The position numbers were made by a program, and so were the translations under genes. The notes beneath the pieces were generated by a model that did not search any database, was not told where the DNA came from, and worked only from the letters and a program-made list of their open reading frames with translations. 64,000 nucleotides of DNA from Streptomyces laurentii (GTDB taxonomy: Bacteria > Actinomycetota > Actinomycetes > Streptomycetales > Streptomycetaceae), in NCBI GenBank assembly GCA_002355495.1, contig AP017424.1, forward strand, positions 434,001 to 498,000, read 5' to 3'. This document shows positions 16,717-26,514 of this stretch, piece by piece (position 1 is the first letter of the stretch; every line of letters begins with the position of its first letter).

Positions 16717-17202
16717 ATGGAAACCCGTATGAACCTGTTCGACACCGAGCTCGGCACGAAGGTCGGCAAGCGGATCTACGCCGTCAGCCAGGTCATCCAG
16801 GCGTCGCCGCTGCCCAAGTCCACCCAGGAGTTGGTGCAGCTGCGAGCCAGCCAGATCAACGGCTGCGGCTTCTGCGTCGACATCCACGGCAAGGACGCCG
16901 CCGCGGCCGGCGAGGACGCGGCCCGGCTCAACCTCGTCGCCGCCTGGCGGCATTCCACCGTGTTCACCGACGCCGAGCGAGCCGCGCTGGCCCTCACCGA
17001 GGAAGGCACCCGCATCACCGACGGACACGCAGGGGTCACTGACGAGACCTGGGCCCGGGTGCGCAAGCACTACGACGAGGAGCAGGCCATCGCTCTCGTC
17101 TCCCTCGTCGCCATGATCAACGCGACCAACCGGCTCGGCGTGATCCTCAACAGCCAGGGTGGATCCTACGCACCCGGCAACCTGACCACCGTCACCGGTT
17201 GA
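16717..17202 (+). CDS. Carboxymuconolactone-decarboxylase/AhpD-like protein
   Basis: Protein of 161 residues in the CMD/AhpD alkylhydroperoxidase-like family. The core motif ASQINGCGFCVDIHG holds the CxxC pair and the following His used for peroxidase-type thiol chemistry. Start chosen at ATG 16717 because GAGGAAG lies at the right distance; an in-frame ATG at 16699 has no such site. An ECF41-like promoter precedes it and a long hairpin follows it, so it looks monocistronic. These proteins are the usual partners of ECF41 sigma factors, yet the neighbouring sigma gene is a fragment, so expression would need another sigma factor. Confidence 0.85.
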   Translation: METRMNLFDTELGTKVGKRIYAVSQVIQASPLPKSTQELVQLRASQINGCGFCVDIHGKDAAAAGEDAARLNLVAAWRHSTVFTDAERAALALTEEGTRITDGHAGVTDETWARVRKHYDEEQAIALVSLVAMINATNRLGVILNSQGGSYAPGNLTTVTG

Positions 17203-17205
17203 CGC

Positions 17206-17247
17206 ACCGAGACCGGCCCCGATCGAAGGATCGGGGCCGGTCTCGGT
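17206..17247 (+). terminator. Terminator of the CMD-family gene
   Basis: Perfect 19-bp stem with a GAAG loop starting 4 bp after the stop codon. Confidence 0.85.
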
Positions 17248-17394
17248 CGTGCGGGAGCGGTCGGCAGCCAGGTGGGGGCAGGTCCGGATGCAGGTCGCGA
17301 GTCATCGAGCCCCTCCATCACCGTGCGCGCTCCGGGGGTTCGTCGTGGTCCCGGTCTCGGGTGGTGCGGCCTCGCGCCGATGGTCGGCGGCTCC

Positions 17395-18597
17395 TTACGC
17401 TCCCTCTGCGGCGGAATAGAGCCGGAAGTCGACGACGACGCAACCAACCTGTCCGTCATCGGTGCGGCCGATCCAGACGGGGTAGGTCCCGTCGCCCTGG
17501 CCGGCGCGGAAGGCGATGAGGTTCGGCTCGGGCTCCGGGCCGGGCAGTTCGACGCTGAAGTGGCTGTCGAGGGGGATGAACAGGTCCTCGTCCAGCTGGT
17601 CTTCGGCCACCGTCCGAGTCGCATCCATGAAAGCCGCTGTGCCGGTATCCACGCCGACCCCGTGGAACTGGCCGTCGCCGAGCAGCCCGAGGTCCTCGTC
17701 GGGGCCGAGGGCCATGTCCCACTCGCGGGGCGGGACGTCCAGGAACGTCACCCTGGCCGCGGCGACGTTGACCCCGTACGCCGTGCGCAAGAGCGACAGC
17801 GTGACCGGGAACTCGCCCTGTGGCACGGCGACGGTCCGTGGGTCGCTGATCCAGCCGGGGTCCGAGACCACCAGCTGCCCTGACGTGATCCGCAGCAGAC
17901 CGGCGTCGACGGGTTCGACGACGGCCGGCCCGTCCGCGGTGTCGCTCGCGCCCGGACTGAACAGTCGCTCGATTCCGGTGGGGCGCAGCGGTCCCGGCCC
18001 TTCGTCCACCGACACGTCGTTCAGGACTACGGTCGTGGCGGGCTCATGGCCCTGCTGGGCGAGGAACGGCGCGAACACCTGCCAGTCGCCGAATTCCGGT
18101 ACGGGGCAGAGGAAGCTGTCGACGGGCGCCGCGAACCGCCGCACGGGGACGTTCGACGCGCCGGATGTCCGATCGTGCGGGGACTCCGTCGCCGCTCCCC
18201 GCGGCTCGGCGAACTCGGACCTCACCTCGACCTGCCCGTCGGCCGAGACAGTCGTGGTCTCCTGAACGTCCCACTTCCCGGACGAGTATTCCCGCTCACC
18301 GGAGAACTGCCATCGGGTGTTTCGCTGAGCCAGCAACATCCCCGTGCCCTGTGGCTTGAGGTCGATCATCTGCGTGCGCCAGGACCTGTCGTCGAACAGA
18401 TACACACGCCACATCCGGCGCGGCCAGTATTCGACCAGTGCCAGCGGTTGCTCCCGCGCGGACAGCAGAACCGCGTAACCCATCCCGGCGGCGTGCTTGC
18501 GTGCCGCGAGCGCGCGCGACATCGGGTCCGGATGGGTCGGTCCCCGATGGGAACCCCACATCTCGCCGTACGACACATCAAGACTGTCGAAGATCAC
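17395..18597 (-). CDS. DUF4241 family protein
   Basis: Protein of 400 residues with a DUF4241-type C-terminal half: substrate-like phrases such as GTAAFMDATRT and a final TYPVWIGRTDDGQVGCVVVDFRLY. The N-terminal half is unassigned. No signal peptide or membrane segment, so probably cytoplasmic. Start chosen at GTG 18597 (VIFDSLDV), preceded by a strong GGGGAGGGG; a GTG 24 bp upstream is less well placed. Single gene, convergent with the CMD-family gene. DUF4241 has no established function; some members sit beside polymorphic toxins, and an RHS toxin gene lies about 1 kb away, but nothing here shows a link. Confidence 0.75.
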   Translation of the reverse strand: MIFDSLDVSYGEMWGSHRGPTHPDPMSRALAARKHAAGMGYAVLLSAREQPLALVEYWPRRMWRVYLFDDRSWRTQMIDLKPQGTGMLLAQRNTRWQFSGEREYSSGKWDVQETTTVSADGQVEVRSEFAEPRGAATESPHDRTSGASNVPVRRFAAPVDSFLCPVPEFGDWQVFAPFLAQQGHEPATTVVLNDVSVDEGPGPLRPTGIERLFSPGASDTADGPAVVEPVDAGLLRITSGQLVVSDPGWISDPRTVAVPQGEFPVTLSLLRTAYGVNVAAARVTFLDVPPREWDMALGPDEDLGLLGDGQFHGVGVDTGTAAFMDATRTVAEDQLDEDLFIPLDSHFSVELPGPEPEPNLIAFRAGQGDGTYPVWIGRTDDGQVGCVVVDFRLYSAAEGA

Positions 18598-18820
18598 CGC
18601 CGCACCCCTCCCCCGTGGCACCAGCCACCCTCGAACAGTGACGTTCGACGGGTGACCCCTGCCGCAACGCCCTGCTCTTCCGAAGCATCGTTGTCCCGCA
18701 GTCTGCCACTGCGGTGTGACACGGGGGCCAGGGTGTCCGTCCCAGGCGCCGTTCTCGTACGCTCAAGGCCAGTTGAGGGCGTCCAGGCGCTCCGGGGGAC
18801 GCGCGATAGGTTGACGGATC

Positions 18821-19177
18821 ATGAACCCAAGCGCACACGTCGTCATGGACCTCCGCGACAAGGCCCACGCCACCAAGAGGATCGGAATCCTGCTGTTCGC
18901 CGTGGCCGGGCTGGCATGGATCTGGTTCGCGATCCTGCTGCTGTTCCCGTACACCGCCGGCGAGCACGACCGGGACTGCAGGGCCCGCATCGCCACCGAG
19001 CGGCTGCACAACGAATCGTCCGTCTGCGTCACGTCCCGCGACTGGCCGAAGCTCCTCGGCGTCCTCGCCTTGTCCCTCCCCTTCGCCGTGGCGGGGTCCA
19101 CGTTCTACGCGACCGGCGCGGCCACCGCCCGGATAGCCGGGACCATGCCGATCCGGCCCCCGGTCCCGACGCTCTGA
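18821..19177 (+). CDS. Small membrane protein, two transmembrane segments
   Basis: Protein of 118 residues, not recognised. Two hydrophobic helices are visible (IGILLFAVAGLAWIWFAILL and LLGVLALSLPFAVAGSTFYA) separated by a polar loop with two Cys residues, which could form an extracytoplasmic disulfide. The Shine-Dalgarno site is weak; ATG 18845 is an alternative start. It is transcribed toward the RHS immunity gene on the other strand, and a hairpin at 19272-19308 separates them. Confidence 0.6.
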   Translation: MNPSAHVVMDLRDKAHATKRIGILLFAVAGLAWIWFAILLLFPYTAGEHDRDCRARIATERLHNESSVCVTSRDWPKLLGVLALSLPFAVAGSTFYATGAATARIAGTMPIRPPVPTL

Positions 19178-19271
19178 GGGCTGCCGGGCGGATCCCGTTC
19201 GTGGACGGGAGCGACCTGTCGCCGCCGGGCGGGGACTCCGCAGACGGGCGTCGCCCGGTCGTATGCCGATG

Positions 19272-19308
19272 CCGAGAGGCCGCGCTCGGGCTGAGCACGG
19301 CCTCTCGG
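19272..19308. terminator. Hairpin between convergent genes
   Basis: Stem CCGAGAGGCCG/CGGCCTCTCGG with a 15-base loop, lying between the small membrane protein gene and the RHS immunity gene. Probably terminates both. Confidence 0.6.
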
Positions 19309-19323
19309 ATGGTGAGGTGGCGC

Positions 19324-19641
19324 CTACCAGTAGGTGCGTGTGATCTCGTCGGGAAGTCGTCCCTGCCGCTCCCTCTCCTGGAAGATCACCGATGCCGTGA
19401 TCAGGAAGGCGCGGCGGATCACCGGATCCGGGTCGGGGTTTTCCACGTTCCCGACGTTCCGGTCCAGGAGCATGGCTCCGAGGAGAGTTCCCTCCGGCGT
19501 GCAGGGGCGGGCGACCGATTCCCCCACGTCGATCAGGATGCTCCCGGAAGCCCCTTCCGCGGTCTCCCAGGCGTAGACGGATCCGGCCTCGGAAGAAAGG
19601 GTCTTCCTGCAGGTCAGTGATGCTGTCACGAAGGCTTCCAT
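19324..19641 (-). CDS. Probable immunity protein for the RHS toxin
   Basis: Protein of 105 residues, acidic (DVGESV, ENPDPDPV, FQERER), without signal peptide or membrane helices. No family was recognised. It begins 25 bp after the stop of the secreted RHS protein and lies in the same orientation. In polymorphic toxin systems the gene directly downstream of the toxin tip nearly always encodes its cognate cytoplasmic immunity protein, so the assignment is by position and size alone. Followed by a hairpin, so the pair looks like a self-contained two-gene unit. Confidence 0.6.
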   Translation of the reverse strand: MEAFVTASLTCRKTLSSEAGSVYAWETAEGASGSILIDVGESVARPCTPEGTLLGAMLLDRNVGNVENPDPDPVIRRAFLITASVIFQERERQGRLPDEITRTYW

Positions 19642-19666
19642 CCGTTCGCTCGCGCCAGGGATCCGA

Positions 19667-22600
19667 TCATCTGAAGCCTATCCCGTCCGCCGCGGGCGCG
19701 TGTTCGTCCCAGGTGCGGCCGGCGTCCAGGGTCGCCTGGTGGGCGCGGCGGTAGTTCTGGTCGCCGTGCTGACGCATCCAGCTCGACTCGTACAGTTCGT
19801 GTGCGAGCAGATCGAAGTCGCTGGGATGCGGGTTTCCGTTCTGAAGGCGTTCCCAGGCCCTGGCGATCCGCGGATTGGCGTCGAATCGCAGCATTCCCGC
19901 GTCGAGCTGATGCTTTTCGACGAACAGGTGGTTGTAGATCTGGTTGATGTCGGCAGCGGAATAGCCGCGGGATGCCGCGCTCTGCGCCACCCGGTCGAGC
20001 TGGGCGTCGGCGCGGATCGCGTTGTAGGCGTGGTCCGCCCACTCCACTTCGAAGTCCATCTCGCCGCGCGGCCGTCGGAAGGCCGAACCGCCGGACTGCA
20101 GCTCCCGCTCCGTGGCCACCGCGGCCCGCCGCCATCCGGTCAGTCCGCCGACCCCGGTGACGACCAGCTGCTGGACGAGTTCGTCGGCGGTCTCCGCGTA
20201 CAGATCGGCGAGCGCGTCGCAGCCCTGCTGCCGGAGCATGTACTCGGCGCGGTAGAGCCGGTAGGCGGGCCGGACGGGAAGGTACTTGTCGAGGAAACCG
20301 CCCGCGCCGCCGTTCTCGCCGGTGAACGCGTCCTTCAGGTCCCCGAGGAACACGAAGGGCGACTTGGCGACGTCGACGAAGGCGTCGCCGAAGATGCCGA
20401 GCACCTCGCCGACGCTGCCGACCCGGTCGTCGTCCGGGTCGCCGGGGGTCAGTCCGCTGGGGTCGGTGAGCGCGCTGGGCACGTTGTCGGCGTAGGCGTA
20501 CGCGGAGACGTACGGCGTCGACAGGTCCCGGGCGGCCGGGTCGGACCGCGTGAAGCGACCGGTGCCGGTGTCGTACTGACGGGCGTGCAGGTCGAGGTTG
20601 CCGGTGGTGGTCTCGTACCGGGCGCCGGTGTACGACGGGGTGCTCGCGGGCGCGCCGGCGGCGGTGGTGTTCAGGACGCGGGTGCCGAACGAGTCGTAGG
20701 CCCAGCGCTGGTGGAGGGTCCCGGTGCCGCCGACGACGTCGACCGGGGAGCCCTGGGTGTCGTGGTGGTAGTAGAAGAGCTCGCCGGTGCCGGTCTTGGT
20801 GGCGGTGGGCTGGCCGAGCGGGTCGTAGCGGTAGGACTGCTTGACCGCCCAGGCGCTGTCGTACTCCGTGGCCAGGATCGGCAGCGGCGCGTTGGGGTCC
20901 CACTGGGTGCGGCTGGTGACCGCGCCGTCCTTGAGGGTGGCGACCTGGTTCCCGCTCGCGTCGTGGTCGTAGGTGTAGGAGGCGCCCCCGACGGTGGCGG
21001 CGTTGATCTGTCCGGCCAGGTCGTAGGTGTACGTGTCGGCGCCGGCCTTGGTCCGGTTGCCCTCGGCGTCGTGCTCGTAGGCGGTCGTCGTGGTGCCGGT
21101 GGTGGCCGAGGTGAGCTGGTCGGCCGCGTCGTAGGCGTAACTGGTCGAGGTGGTGCCGAGGGTGGAGGTCAGCCGGTTGCCGACCTTGTCGTAGGTGTAG
21201 GACGTGGTGCGGCCGGCGGCGCAGCCGGTGACCCAGGGCTGTGGCGCGCAGCCGGAGGTGAGCCGGCCGGCCGCGTCGTAGGTGAGGTCGTAGCCGCCGG
21301 TGCCGACGCCGGCCCGGGTGACGTCGACTCGTGTGGGCAGACCCGCCGCGGACAGCGTCAGCGCCGTCTTGGTGACGGTGGCGCCCGCCTTGGCGGCGGT
21401 CACCGCGGTGACCCGGCCCGCCCGGTCGTAGGTGCGTTCCTCGGTCTCCGTGTTGGGCAGGGCCGAGGCGACCAGGTTGCCCGCGGGGTCCCAGGTGTAC
21501 GTGGTGGTCTTGCCGTCGGCCGCCATCGTCGCGTTCCGGCCGTCGGCGTCGTAGGTGTACGTGATCGTGTTGCCGTCGGCGTACTTGCGGGTGAGGATCC
21601 GCCCGGCGGCGTCATAGGTGTAGGCGAAGCCGCGCGTCTTGGTCGGATGGCCGACCGCGTCGTAGACGAAGTCCTCGGAGATGGTGGAGTTCACCCGGGC
21701 GGTCAGCTGCCCGGCGGCGTCGTAGCCGAAGGTCGCGTCGGGGGTGGCGTCCGAGTAGTCGACCTTGGTGAGCAGACCGCGCGGGTCGTAGGTGTACCCG
21801 GTGGTGCCGCGGGGTGTGGTCTTGCCGGTGACATGGCCCTCCGCGTCGTACGCGTAGGTCGTCTTCCGGTCCAGCGGGTCGGTGACCGAGGTGAGGCGGT
21901 GCACCGCGTCGTAGCCGTACGCGGTGACGCGGCCGCCCGCGTCGGTGCGCCCGGTGAGGTTGCCGAGCTTGTCGTACCCGTAGGCGGTGACGGCGCCGCC
22001 GGGGGCGGTGACCTTCGTCAACTGGTCCCGGTCGTCGTAGCCGTAGGTGGTGGTGCGCCCGTCGGCGTCCTTGCGCTCGACGACCTTGCCGACGGGGTCG
22101 TAGGCGGTGCTGGTCACCCCGCCGAGCGGATCGGTGACCTTGGTGGGGTTGCCCGCGGGGTCGTAGCCGTACGTCGTCGTGTACGGGACGGGGTCGGCGC
22201 CGGTGGCGTTGCCGCGCGGATCGACCGCGGTGGCCTGGCGGCCGTCGCCGTCGTAGGTCCAGCTCGACTTGTGGCCGAGCGGGGAGACGCGGTCGAGGAG
22301 ATTACCGTCGGCGTCGTAGGCGTAGGTCGTGGTCTTGCCCAGCTGGTCGGTGCTGCTGCCGAGCCGGTTGTTCTTGTCGTAGACGGCGGTGGTCGTCTTG
22401 CCCGCGGCGTCGGTGGTCTTGGTGACGTTGTCGTTGGCGTCGTAGGTGTAGCCGGTGGTGTGGCCCAGCGGGTCGGTGACCACGAGCGGCCGGTTGACCG
22501 CGTCGTAGGTCGTCTTCGTCACCGCGCCGGTGGGACCGGTGGTCTCGGTGAGGTTGCCGGCCGCGTCGTACACGTAGGACGTGGTGAAGGCGGCCGGGTC

Positions 22601-25012
22601 GGCGCCGGAGACGTTCCCGCGTGCCGAGACGCTGCTGAGCAGCCGGCCCACCTTGTCGTACGCGTACGTGGTCCGGCCGCCGGCCGCGTCGGTCTCGGAG
22701 GCGAGCCGTCCGCTCGCGTCGTAGGTGCGGGTGAGGGACTTGCCCGCCTGGTCGGTGGTCCGGGTCAGGTTCCCCGCGTCGTCGTAGCCGAGCGTGGCGG
22801 TGTCGCCCGCGGGGTTGCGCACGGACGTCAGCTGCTCGGCGCCGTTGTAGGCGTAGGTCGTCGTACGGCCCAGGGCGTCCTTGGCCGAGCCGAGCAGACC
22901 GCGACCGTCGTAGGTGTACGTCGTGGTGTACGCGGCCGGGTCGGCGCCGGAGACGTTTCCGCGCGGGTCCGTCCTGGTCAGGACACGGCCCGCCTTGTCG
23001 TACGTGAACGTCGTCTTCTCGCCCAGCGGCGTGGTGACCGACGTCCGGTTGCCCGCGGCGTCGTACCCGTACGTGGTGACCTTGCCGCGCGGGCTCGTCA
23101 CGGTCTCCAGCGAGCCGAACGCGGTGTACGTGTAGGCGGTCTTGCCGCCGGCCGGGTCCGTCGCCGATGTCAGCCGGTTCGCCGTGTACGCGTACGTCGT
23201 CTTGTTGCCGCGGCCGTCGGTGTGACTGGTGAGGTTGCCCCCGGTGTCGTAGCCCCAGCCCTCCTGGTAGCCGAGCGCGGCCGGCGCGCTGCGGGTGAGC
23301 ATCCGCCCGGCGGTGTCGTACGTCATCGCCGTGGTGTTGCCCCGCTGGTCGGTGAGGGCGACGGGGCGCAGCTGACGGTCGTAGTCGTAGGTGACGCTCT
23401 TGCCGTACGGGTCGATCGTCTCCATCAGGACGTTGCTCGCGTAGACGTCGGTCCACACGCCGCCGTCGGGCGCGACCGTGTGGGACTCGCTCTTGCCGTC
23501 CCAGGTGAACGTGGTGGTCTTGCCGTTCTGGTCGGTCTGGGACGTGATGCGGCCCGCGCCGTCGTAGACGTTCCTGACGGTGCCGCCCGCCGGGTCGGTG
23601 TACGACGACAGCCGCTTGTTCGTGTCGTAGGCGTACGTGGACGTCCGGCCGGCCGGGTCGGTGACCGAGGTCAGCAGACCGCCGGTGTAGCCGTACGCGA
23701 CCGAGGTGCCGTCCGGCAGACTCACCGTGGCGAGCAGACCGTCGGCGCCCAGGGTGAAGGAGGTGGTGCGGCCGGCGGCGTCCTTGACGGAGGCGAGCTT
23801 GCCCGCCGCGTACGTCAGGCTCAGGCCCTTGCCCGCCGCGCCCGCCACCGAGGTCGGCAGGCCGGTGCTGTCGAAGGTCCGCACCGTGTGGTCCGGGGTG
23901 GTGACCGTGTACGTGCTCGTGCCCTTGACCAGCTTGGCCGTCGTGCCCGCCGGCGCGGTGTACGTGCCGTCGCTCGCCTGCGTGAAGACGAACGACGCCC
24001 CGTCGCCGGTCCGGTACGTCGCCTTGCCCGTCGCGAGGGTCAGCCGCGTGTCGAACGGCGTCGCCCAGCCGCGCCCGAGCAGACCCGTGGTGGTCGAGTC
24101 GGACCGGTAGGTGCGCTCCAGGGCCAGCGGAATCCCGGGACCCGTCAGCGAGGCGTCGGTGAGCCGCTCGTAGAACATGCCGGTCGCCGTGTTGACCGGG
24201 TCGGCGCGGTGGGCCTGGGCGTAACAGGTGCAGATGCCCGCCGCCGCGCCGGGGATACCCGGCGTGTAGAAGGCCTGCACGAGCCCCGAGGTGGTGCCGC
24301 CCGGACTCGAACCGTCGGCGTTGTTCAGGAAGACCCAGGCGTAGTACTTCTTGCCGTCCTGCAGGATGCCGCCCAGTTCACCGCCGGCCCACCAGAAACA
24401 CTGGTCGGTGGGGTAGGAGTTGGCCGCCCACCAGTCGTAGCACCAGGCGCCGGTGTCCGGGGTGTCGCCGCTGGGGTCGTCGGTGGACTTCTTGATCTCC
24501 TGCTGGACGACGGGGACGCCCGCCTCGTCCAGGACGTACAGCCACAGTCCGGTGTACGACGAGCCCCGCAGCGGCAGCTTCACCTGCCCGCCGATCGACA
24601 GCATGCCGGGGTAAGCGGTCGCCCAGGCCGACACCGACACCGGATTCCCGGGCGCGGCGGCGAGGCGCTGCGCGGCCGCGCCCGGCTGGGCGGCGGGACC
24701 GCGCTCGACGCGCTCCGTCTTCGGCCGGCCGTGAGGGGTGGCCGTGGCCTCGCGCTCCGGCGCGTTCATATAGCCGCGCATGGGCGACTGTTCGTGCCGG
24801 TCCTTCGCGACCTGTTTCCGGCGCTCGGTCAGCGTCATCGCCTTGGGCGGATCGGGCAGGTCCTCGGCCGTACGGGCCTTGGCCTGGACGACGCTCGCCG
24901 CGGCACCGCCCGGCCGGTCCGGGGGAACCGCCCAGGACGGGGTGGCGGCCGCTATCGCCAGAAGGAGGAAGGCCAGAAAGGCCATACCGAGTCTTCGAGC
25001 CTGTGTGCGCAT
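19667..25012 (-). CDS. Secreted RHS/YD-repeat polymorphic toxin
   Basis: Protein of 1,781 residues. A signal peptide (RRLGMAFLAFLLLAIAAATP... ending near SWA) is followed by a linker, a DUF6531-type entry (DPVNTATGMFYERLTD, then LERTYRSD), and more than 1,000 residues of YD repeats (recurrent Tyr-Asp with Gly/Thr, such as TTYAYDAAG). The RHS core ends in DLHARQYDTGTGRFTRSDP and PSALTDPSGL. The RHS cage is known to enclose a C-terminal toxin released by self-cleavage. The last 260 residues (1522-1781) are the toxin: a hydrophobic segment, then a region with IYNHLFVEKHQLD and LLAHELYES that I could not assign. An AGGTGA site precedes the ATG. The downstream 105-residue protein is the likely immunity partner. 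Confidence 0.9.
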   Translation of the reverse strand: MRTQARRLGMAFLAFLLLAIAAATPSWAVPPDRPGGAAASVVQAKARTAEDLPDPPKAMTLTERRKQVAKDRHEQSPMRGYMNAPEREATATPHGRPKTERVERGPAAQPGAAAQRLAAAPGNPVSVSAWATAYPGMLSIGGQVKLPLRGSSYTGLWLYVLDEAGVPVVQQEIKKSTDDPSGDTPDTGAWCYDWWAANSYPTDQCFWWAGGELGGILQDGKKYYAWVFLNNADGSSPGGTTSGLVQAFYTPGIPGAAAGICTCYAQAHRADPVNTATGMFYERLTDASLTGPGIPLALERTYRSDSTTTGLLGRGWATPFDTRLTLATGKATYRTGDGASFVFTQASDGTYTAPAGTTAKLVKGTSTYTVTTPDHTVRTFDSTGLPTSVAGAAGKGLSLTYAAGKLASVKDAAGRTTSFTLGADGLLATVSLPDGTSVAYGYTGGLLTSVTDPAGRTSTYAYDTNKRLSSYTDPAGGTVRNVYDGAGRITSQTDQNGKTTTFTWDGKSESHTVAPDGGVWTDVYASNVLMETIDPYGKSVTYDYDRQLRPVALTDQRGNTTAMTYDTAGRMLTRSAPAALGYQEGWGYDTGGNLTSHTDGRGNKTTYAYTANRLTSATDPAGGKTAYTYTAFGSLETVTSPRGKVTTYGYDAAGNRTSVTTPLGEKTTFTYDKAGRVLTRTDPRGNVSGADPAAYTTTYTYDGRGLLGSAKDALGRTTTYAYNGAEQLTSVRNPAGDTATLGYDDAGNLTRTTDQAGKSLTRTYDASGRLASETDAAGGRTTYAYDKVGRLLSSVSARGNVSGADPAAFTTSYVYDAAGNLTETTGPTGAVTKTTYDAVNRPLVVTDPLGHTTGYTYDANDNVTKTTDAAGKTTTAVYDKNNRLGSSTDQLGKTTTYAYDADGNLLDRVSPLGHKSSWTYDGDGRQATAVDPRGNATGADPVPYTTTYGYDPAGNPTKVTDPLGGVTSTAYDPVGKVVERKDADGRTTTYGYDDRDQLTKVTAPGGAVTAYGYDKLGNLTGRTDAGGRVTAYGYDAVHRLTSVTDPLDRKTTYAYDAEGHVTGKTTPRGTTGYTYDPRGLLTKVDYSDATPDATFGYDAAGQLTARVNSTISEDFVYDAVGHPTKTRGFAYTYDAAGRILTRKYADGNTITYTYDADGRNATMAADGKTTTYTWDPAGNLVASALPNTETEERTYDRAGRVTAVTAAKAGATVTKTALTLSAAGLPTRVDVTRAGVGTGGYDLTYDAAGRLTSGCAPQPWVTGCAAGRTTSYTYDKVGNRLTSTLGTTSTSYAYDAADQLTSATTGTTTTAYEHDAEGNRTKAGADTYTYDLAGQINAATVGGASYTYDHDASGNQVATLKDGAVTSRTQWDPNAPLPILATEYDSAWAVKQSYRYDPLGQPTATKTGTGELFYYHHDTQGSPVDVVGGTGTLHQRWAYDSFGTRVLNTTAAGAPASTPSYTGARYETTTGNLDLHARQYDTGTGRFTRSDPAARDLSTPYVSAYAYADNVPSALTDPSGLTPGDPDDDRVGSVGEVLGIFGDAFVDVAKSPFVFLGDLKDAFTGENGGAGGFLDKYLPVRPAYRLYRAEYMLRQQGCDALADLYAETADELVQQLVVTGVGGLTGWRRAAVATERELQSGGSAFRRPRGEMDFEVEWADHAYNAIRADAQLDRVAQSAASRGYSAADINQIYNHLFVEKHQLDAGMLRFDANPRIARAWERLQNGNPHPSDFDLLAHELYESSWMRQHGDQNYRRAHQATLDAGRTWDEHAPAADGIGFR

Positions 25013-25363
25013 GGTGAATCACCTGTGAGGCAGCAGTGGGCAGGGACTCGGTGATGCTGATCCACAAAGCCTCCGCCGTAACGCGTGGGACGAAATGAGG
25101 CTGGATTGTGGTGGTGGGGCCGAAGTGAGGGGAGGTGAAGTGCCCTGGTCACAGGGACGGGCGCGGAGGGGCGCGTGCCGAGGTTGGCGTGGACGCGACG
25201 ATGCGGGGGCGTCAGCGCAGGTGAACGGGCCCTTGACGGTGGAGGGCTGAGGAGACGACAGGCCTCGAACGGACGTGGGGCGGACGCAGGCACGGGGCCG
25301 CCACGGAGGGCGCCGCGAAGCCGGCACGGATTCGGATGCGGGGCGGACTCAGGGCGTGAGGGC
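25013..25363. other. Upstream region of the RHS gene, no gene seen
   Basis: About 350 bp between the RHS start and the MITE. No credible coding frame: translations are short and Arg/Pro-rich. It should contain the RHS promoter, but no clear -10/-35 pair was identified. Confidence 0.5.
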
Positions 25364-25593
25364 TAGGGCCTTTCTTTTGGATCAGGCTGGATCAGGGAGC
25401 GGGGTCCGGTGCGTGTGATCGCAAGGCGGAGGAGGGAGACAACGCGGTGGGGGTACCTCCCGTGCCCGAAGGGCTACGGGGGAGTTGGCGACTGACGACA
25501 ACGCGGCGTGGGGGTACCTCCCGTGCCCGAAGGGCTACGGGGGAGCGCGTGCCGGGGCACGCGAGCCCAGCAAGATCCAAAAGAAAGGCCCTA
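25364..25593. mobile_element. Short non-coding MITE-like element with 18-bp terminal inverted repeats and TA flanks
   Basis: GGGCCTTTCTTTTGGATC at 25366-25383 is matched exactly in inverse orientation at 25574-25591, and GCTGG extends the match two bases further in. The 226-bp unit is flanked by TA on both sides (25364-25365 and 25592-25593), the target duplication expected of IS630/Tc1-mariner transposases. It encodes no transposase, so it would be mobilised in trans. Internally it carries two copies of a hairpin repeat. Confidence 0.75.
25438..25545. repeat. Two direct copies of a 47-49-bp hairpin repeat inside the MITE
   Basis: Copies at 25438-25484 and 25497-25545 are identical except for a two-base insertion. 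Each contains GGGGGTACCTCCCGTGCCCG followed by a GGGC...ACGGGGGAG arm, which folds into a stem around a GAA loop. This type of GGTACC-centred sequence recurs in Streptomyces intergenic regions. Confidence 0.8.
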
Positions 25594-25699
25594 CGTCCAA
25601 GGCCGCGGCCCGTCTCCGCCTCGGGCCCGATCTCCGTACGTCGAGCGACGGCATACGGTGCTGACCGACTCCGAATCGTCCGCTTGAGGAGAGAGAAGC

Positions 25700-26407
<708 letters not shown>

Positions 26408-26455
26408 GGAAGTTCCAGTGGTGTCGGCCGCTTCCCTCCACCCACCGAATCCGGA

Positions 26456-26481
26456 AGGGGCCCGGCTGATGCCGGGCCCCT
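26456..26481. terminator. Bidirectional terminator between SDR and MFS genes
   Basis: GGGGCCCGGC/GCCGGGCCCC stem with a TGAT loop and one flanking A-T pair, between convergent stops at 26407 and 26515. Confidence 0.85.
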
Positions 26482-26514
26482 CATCGAGGGTCCTGGGATG
26501 TCGGACGTGACGCT

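Noticed and set aside
19700..25054. A 1,784-codon plus-strand frame opposite the RHS gene
   Set aside because: Repetitive shadow of the YD repeats; no start signal and no family resemblance.
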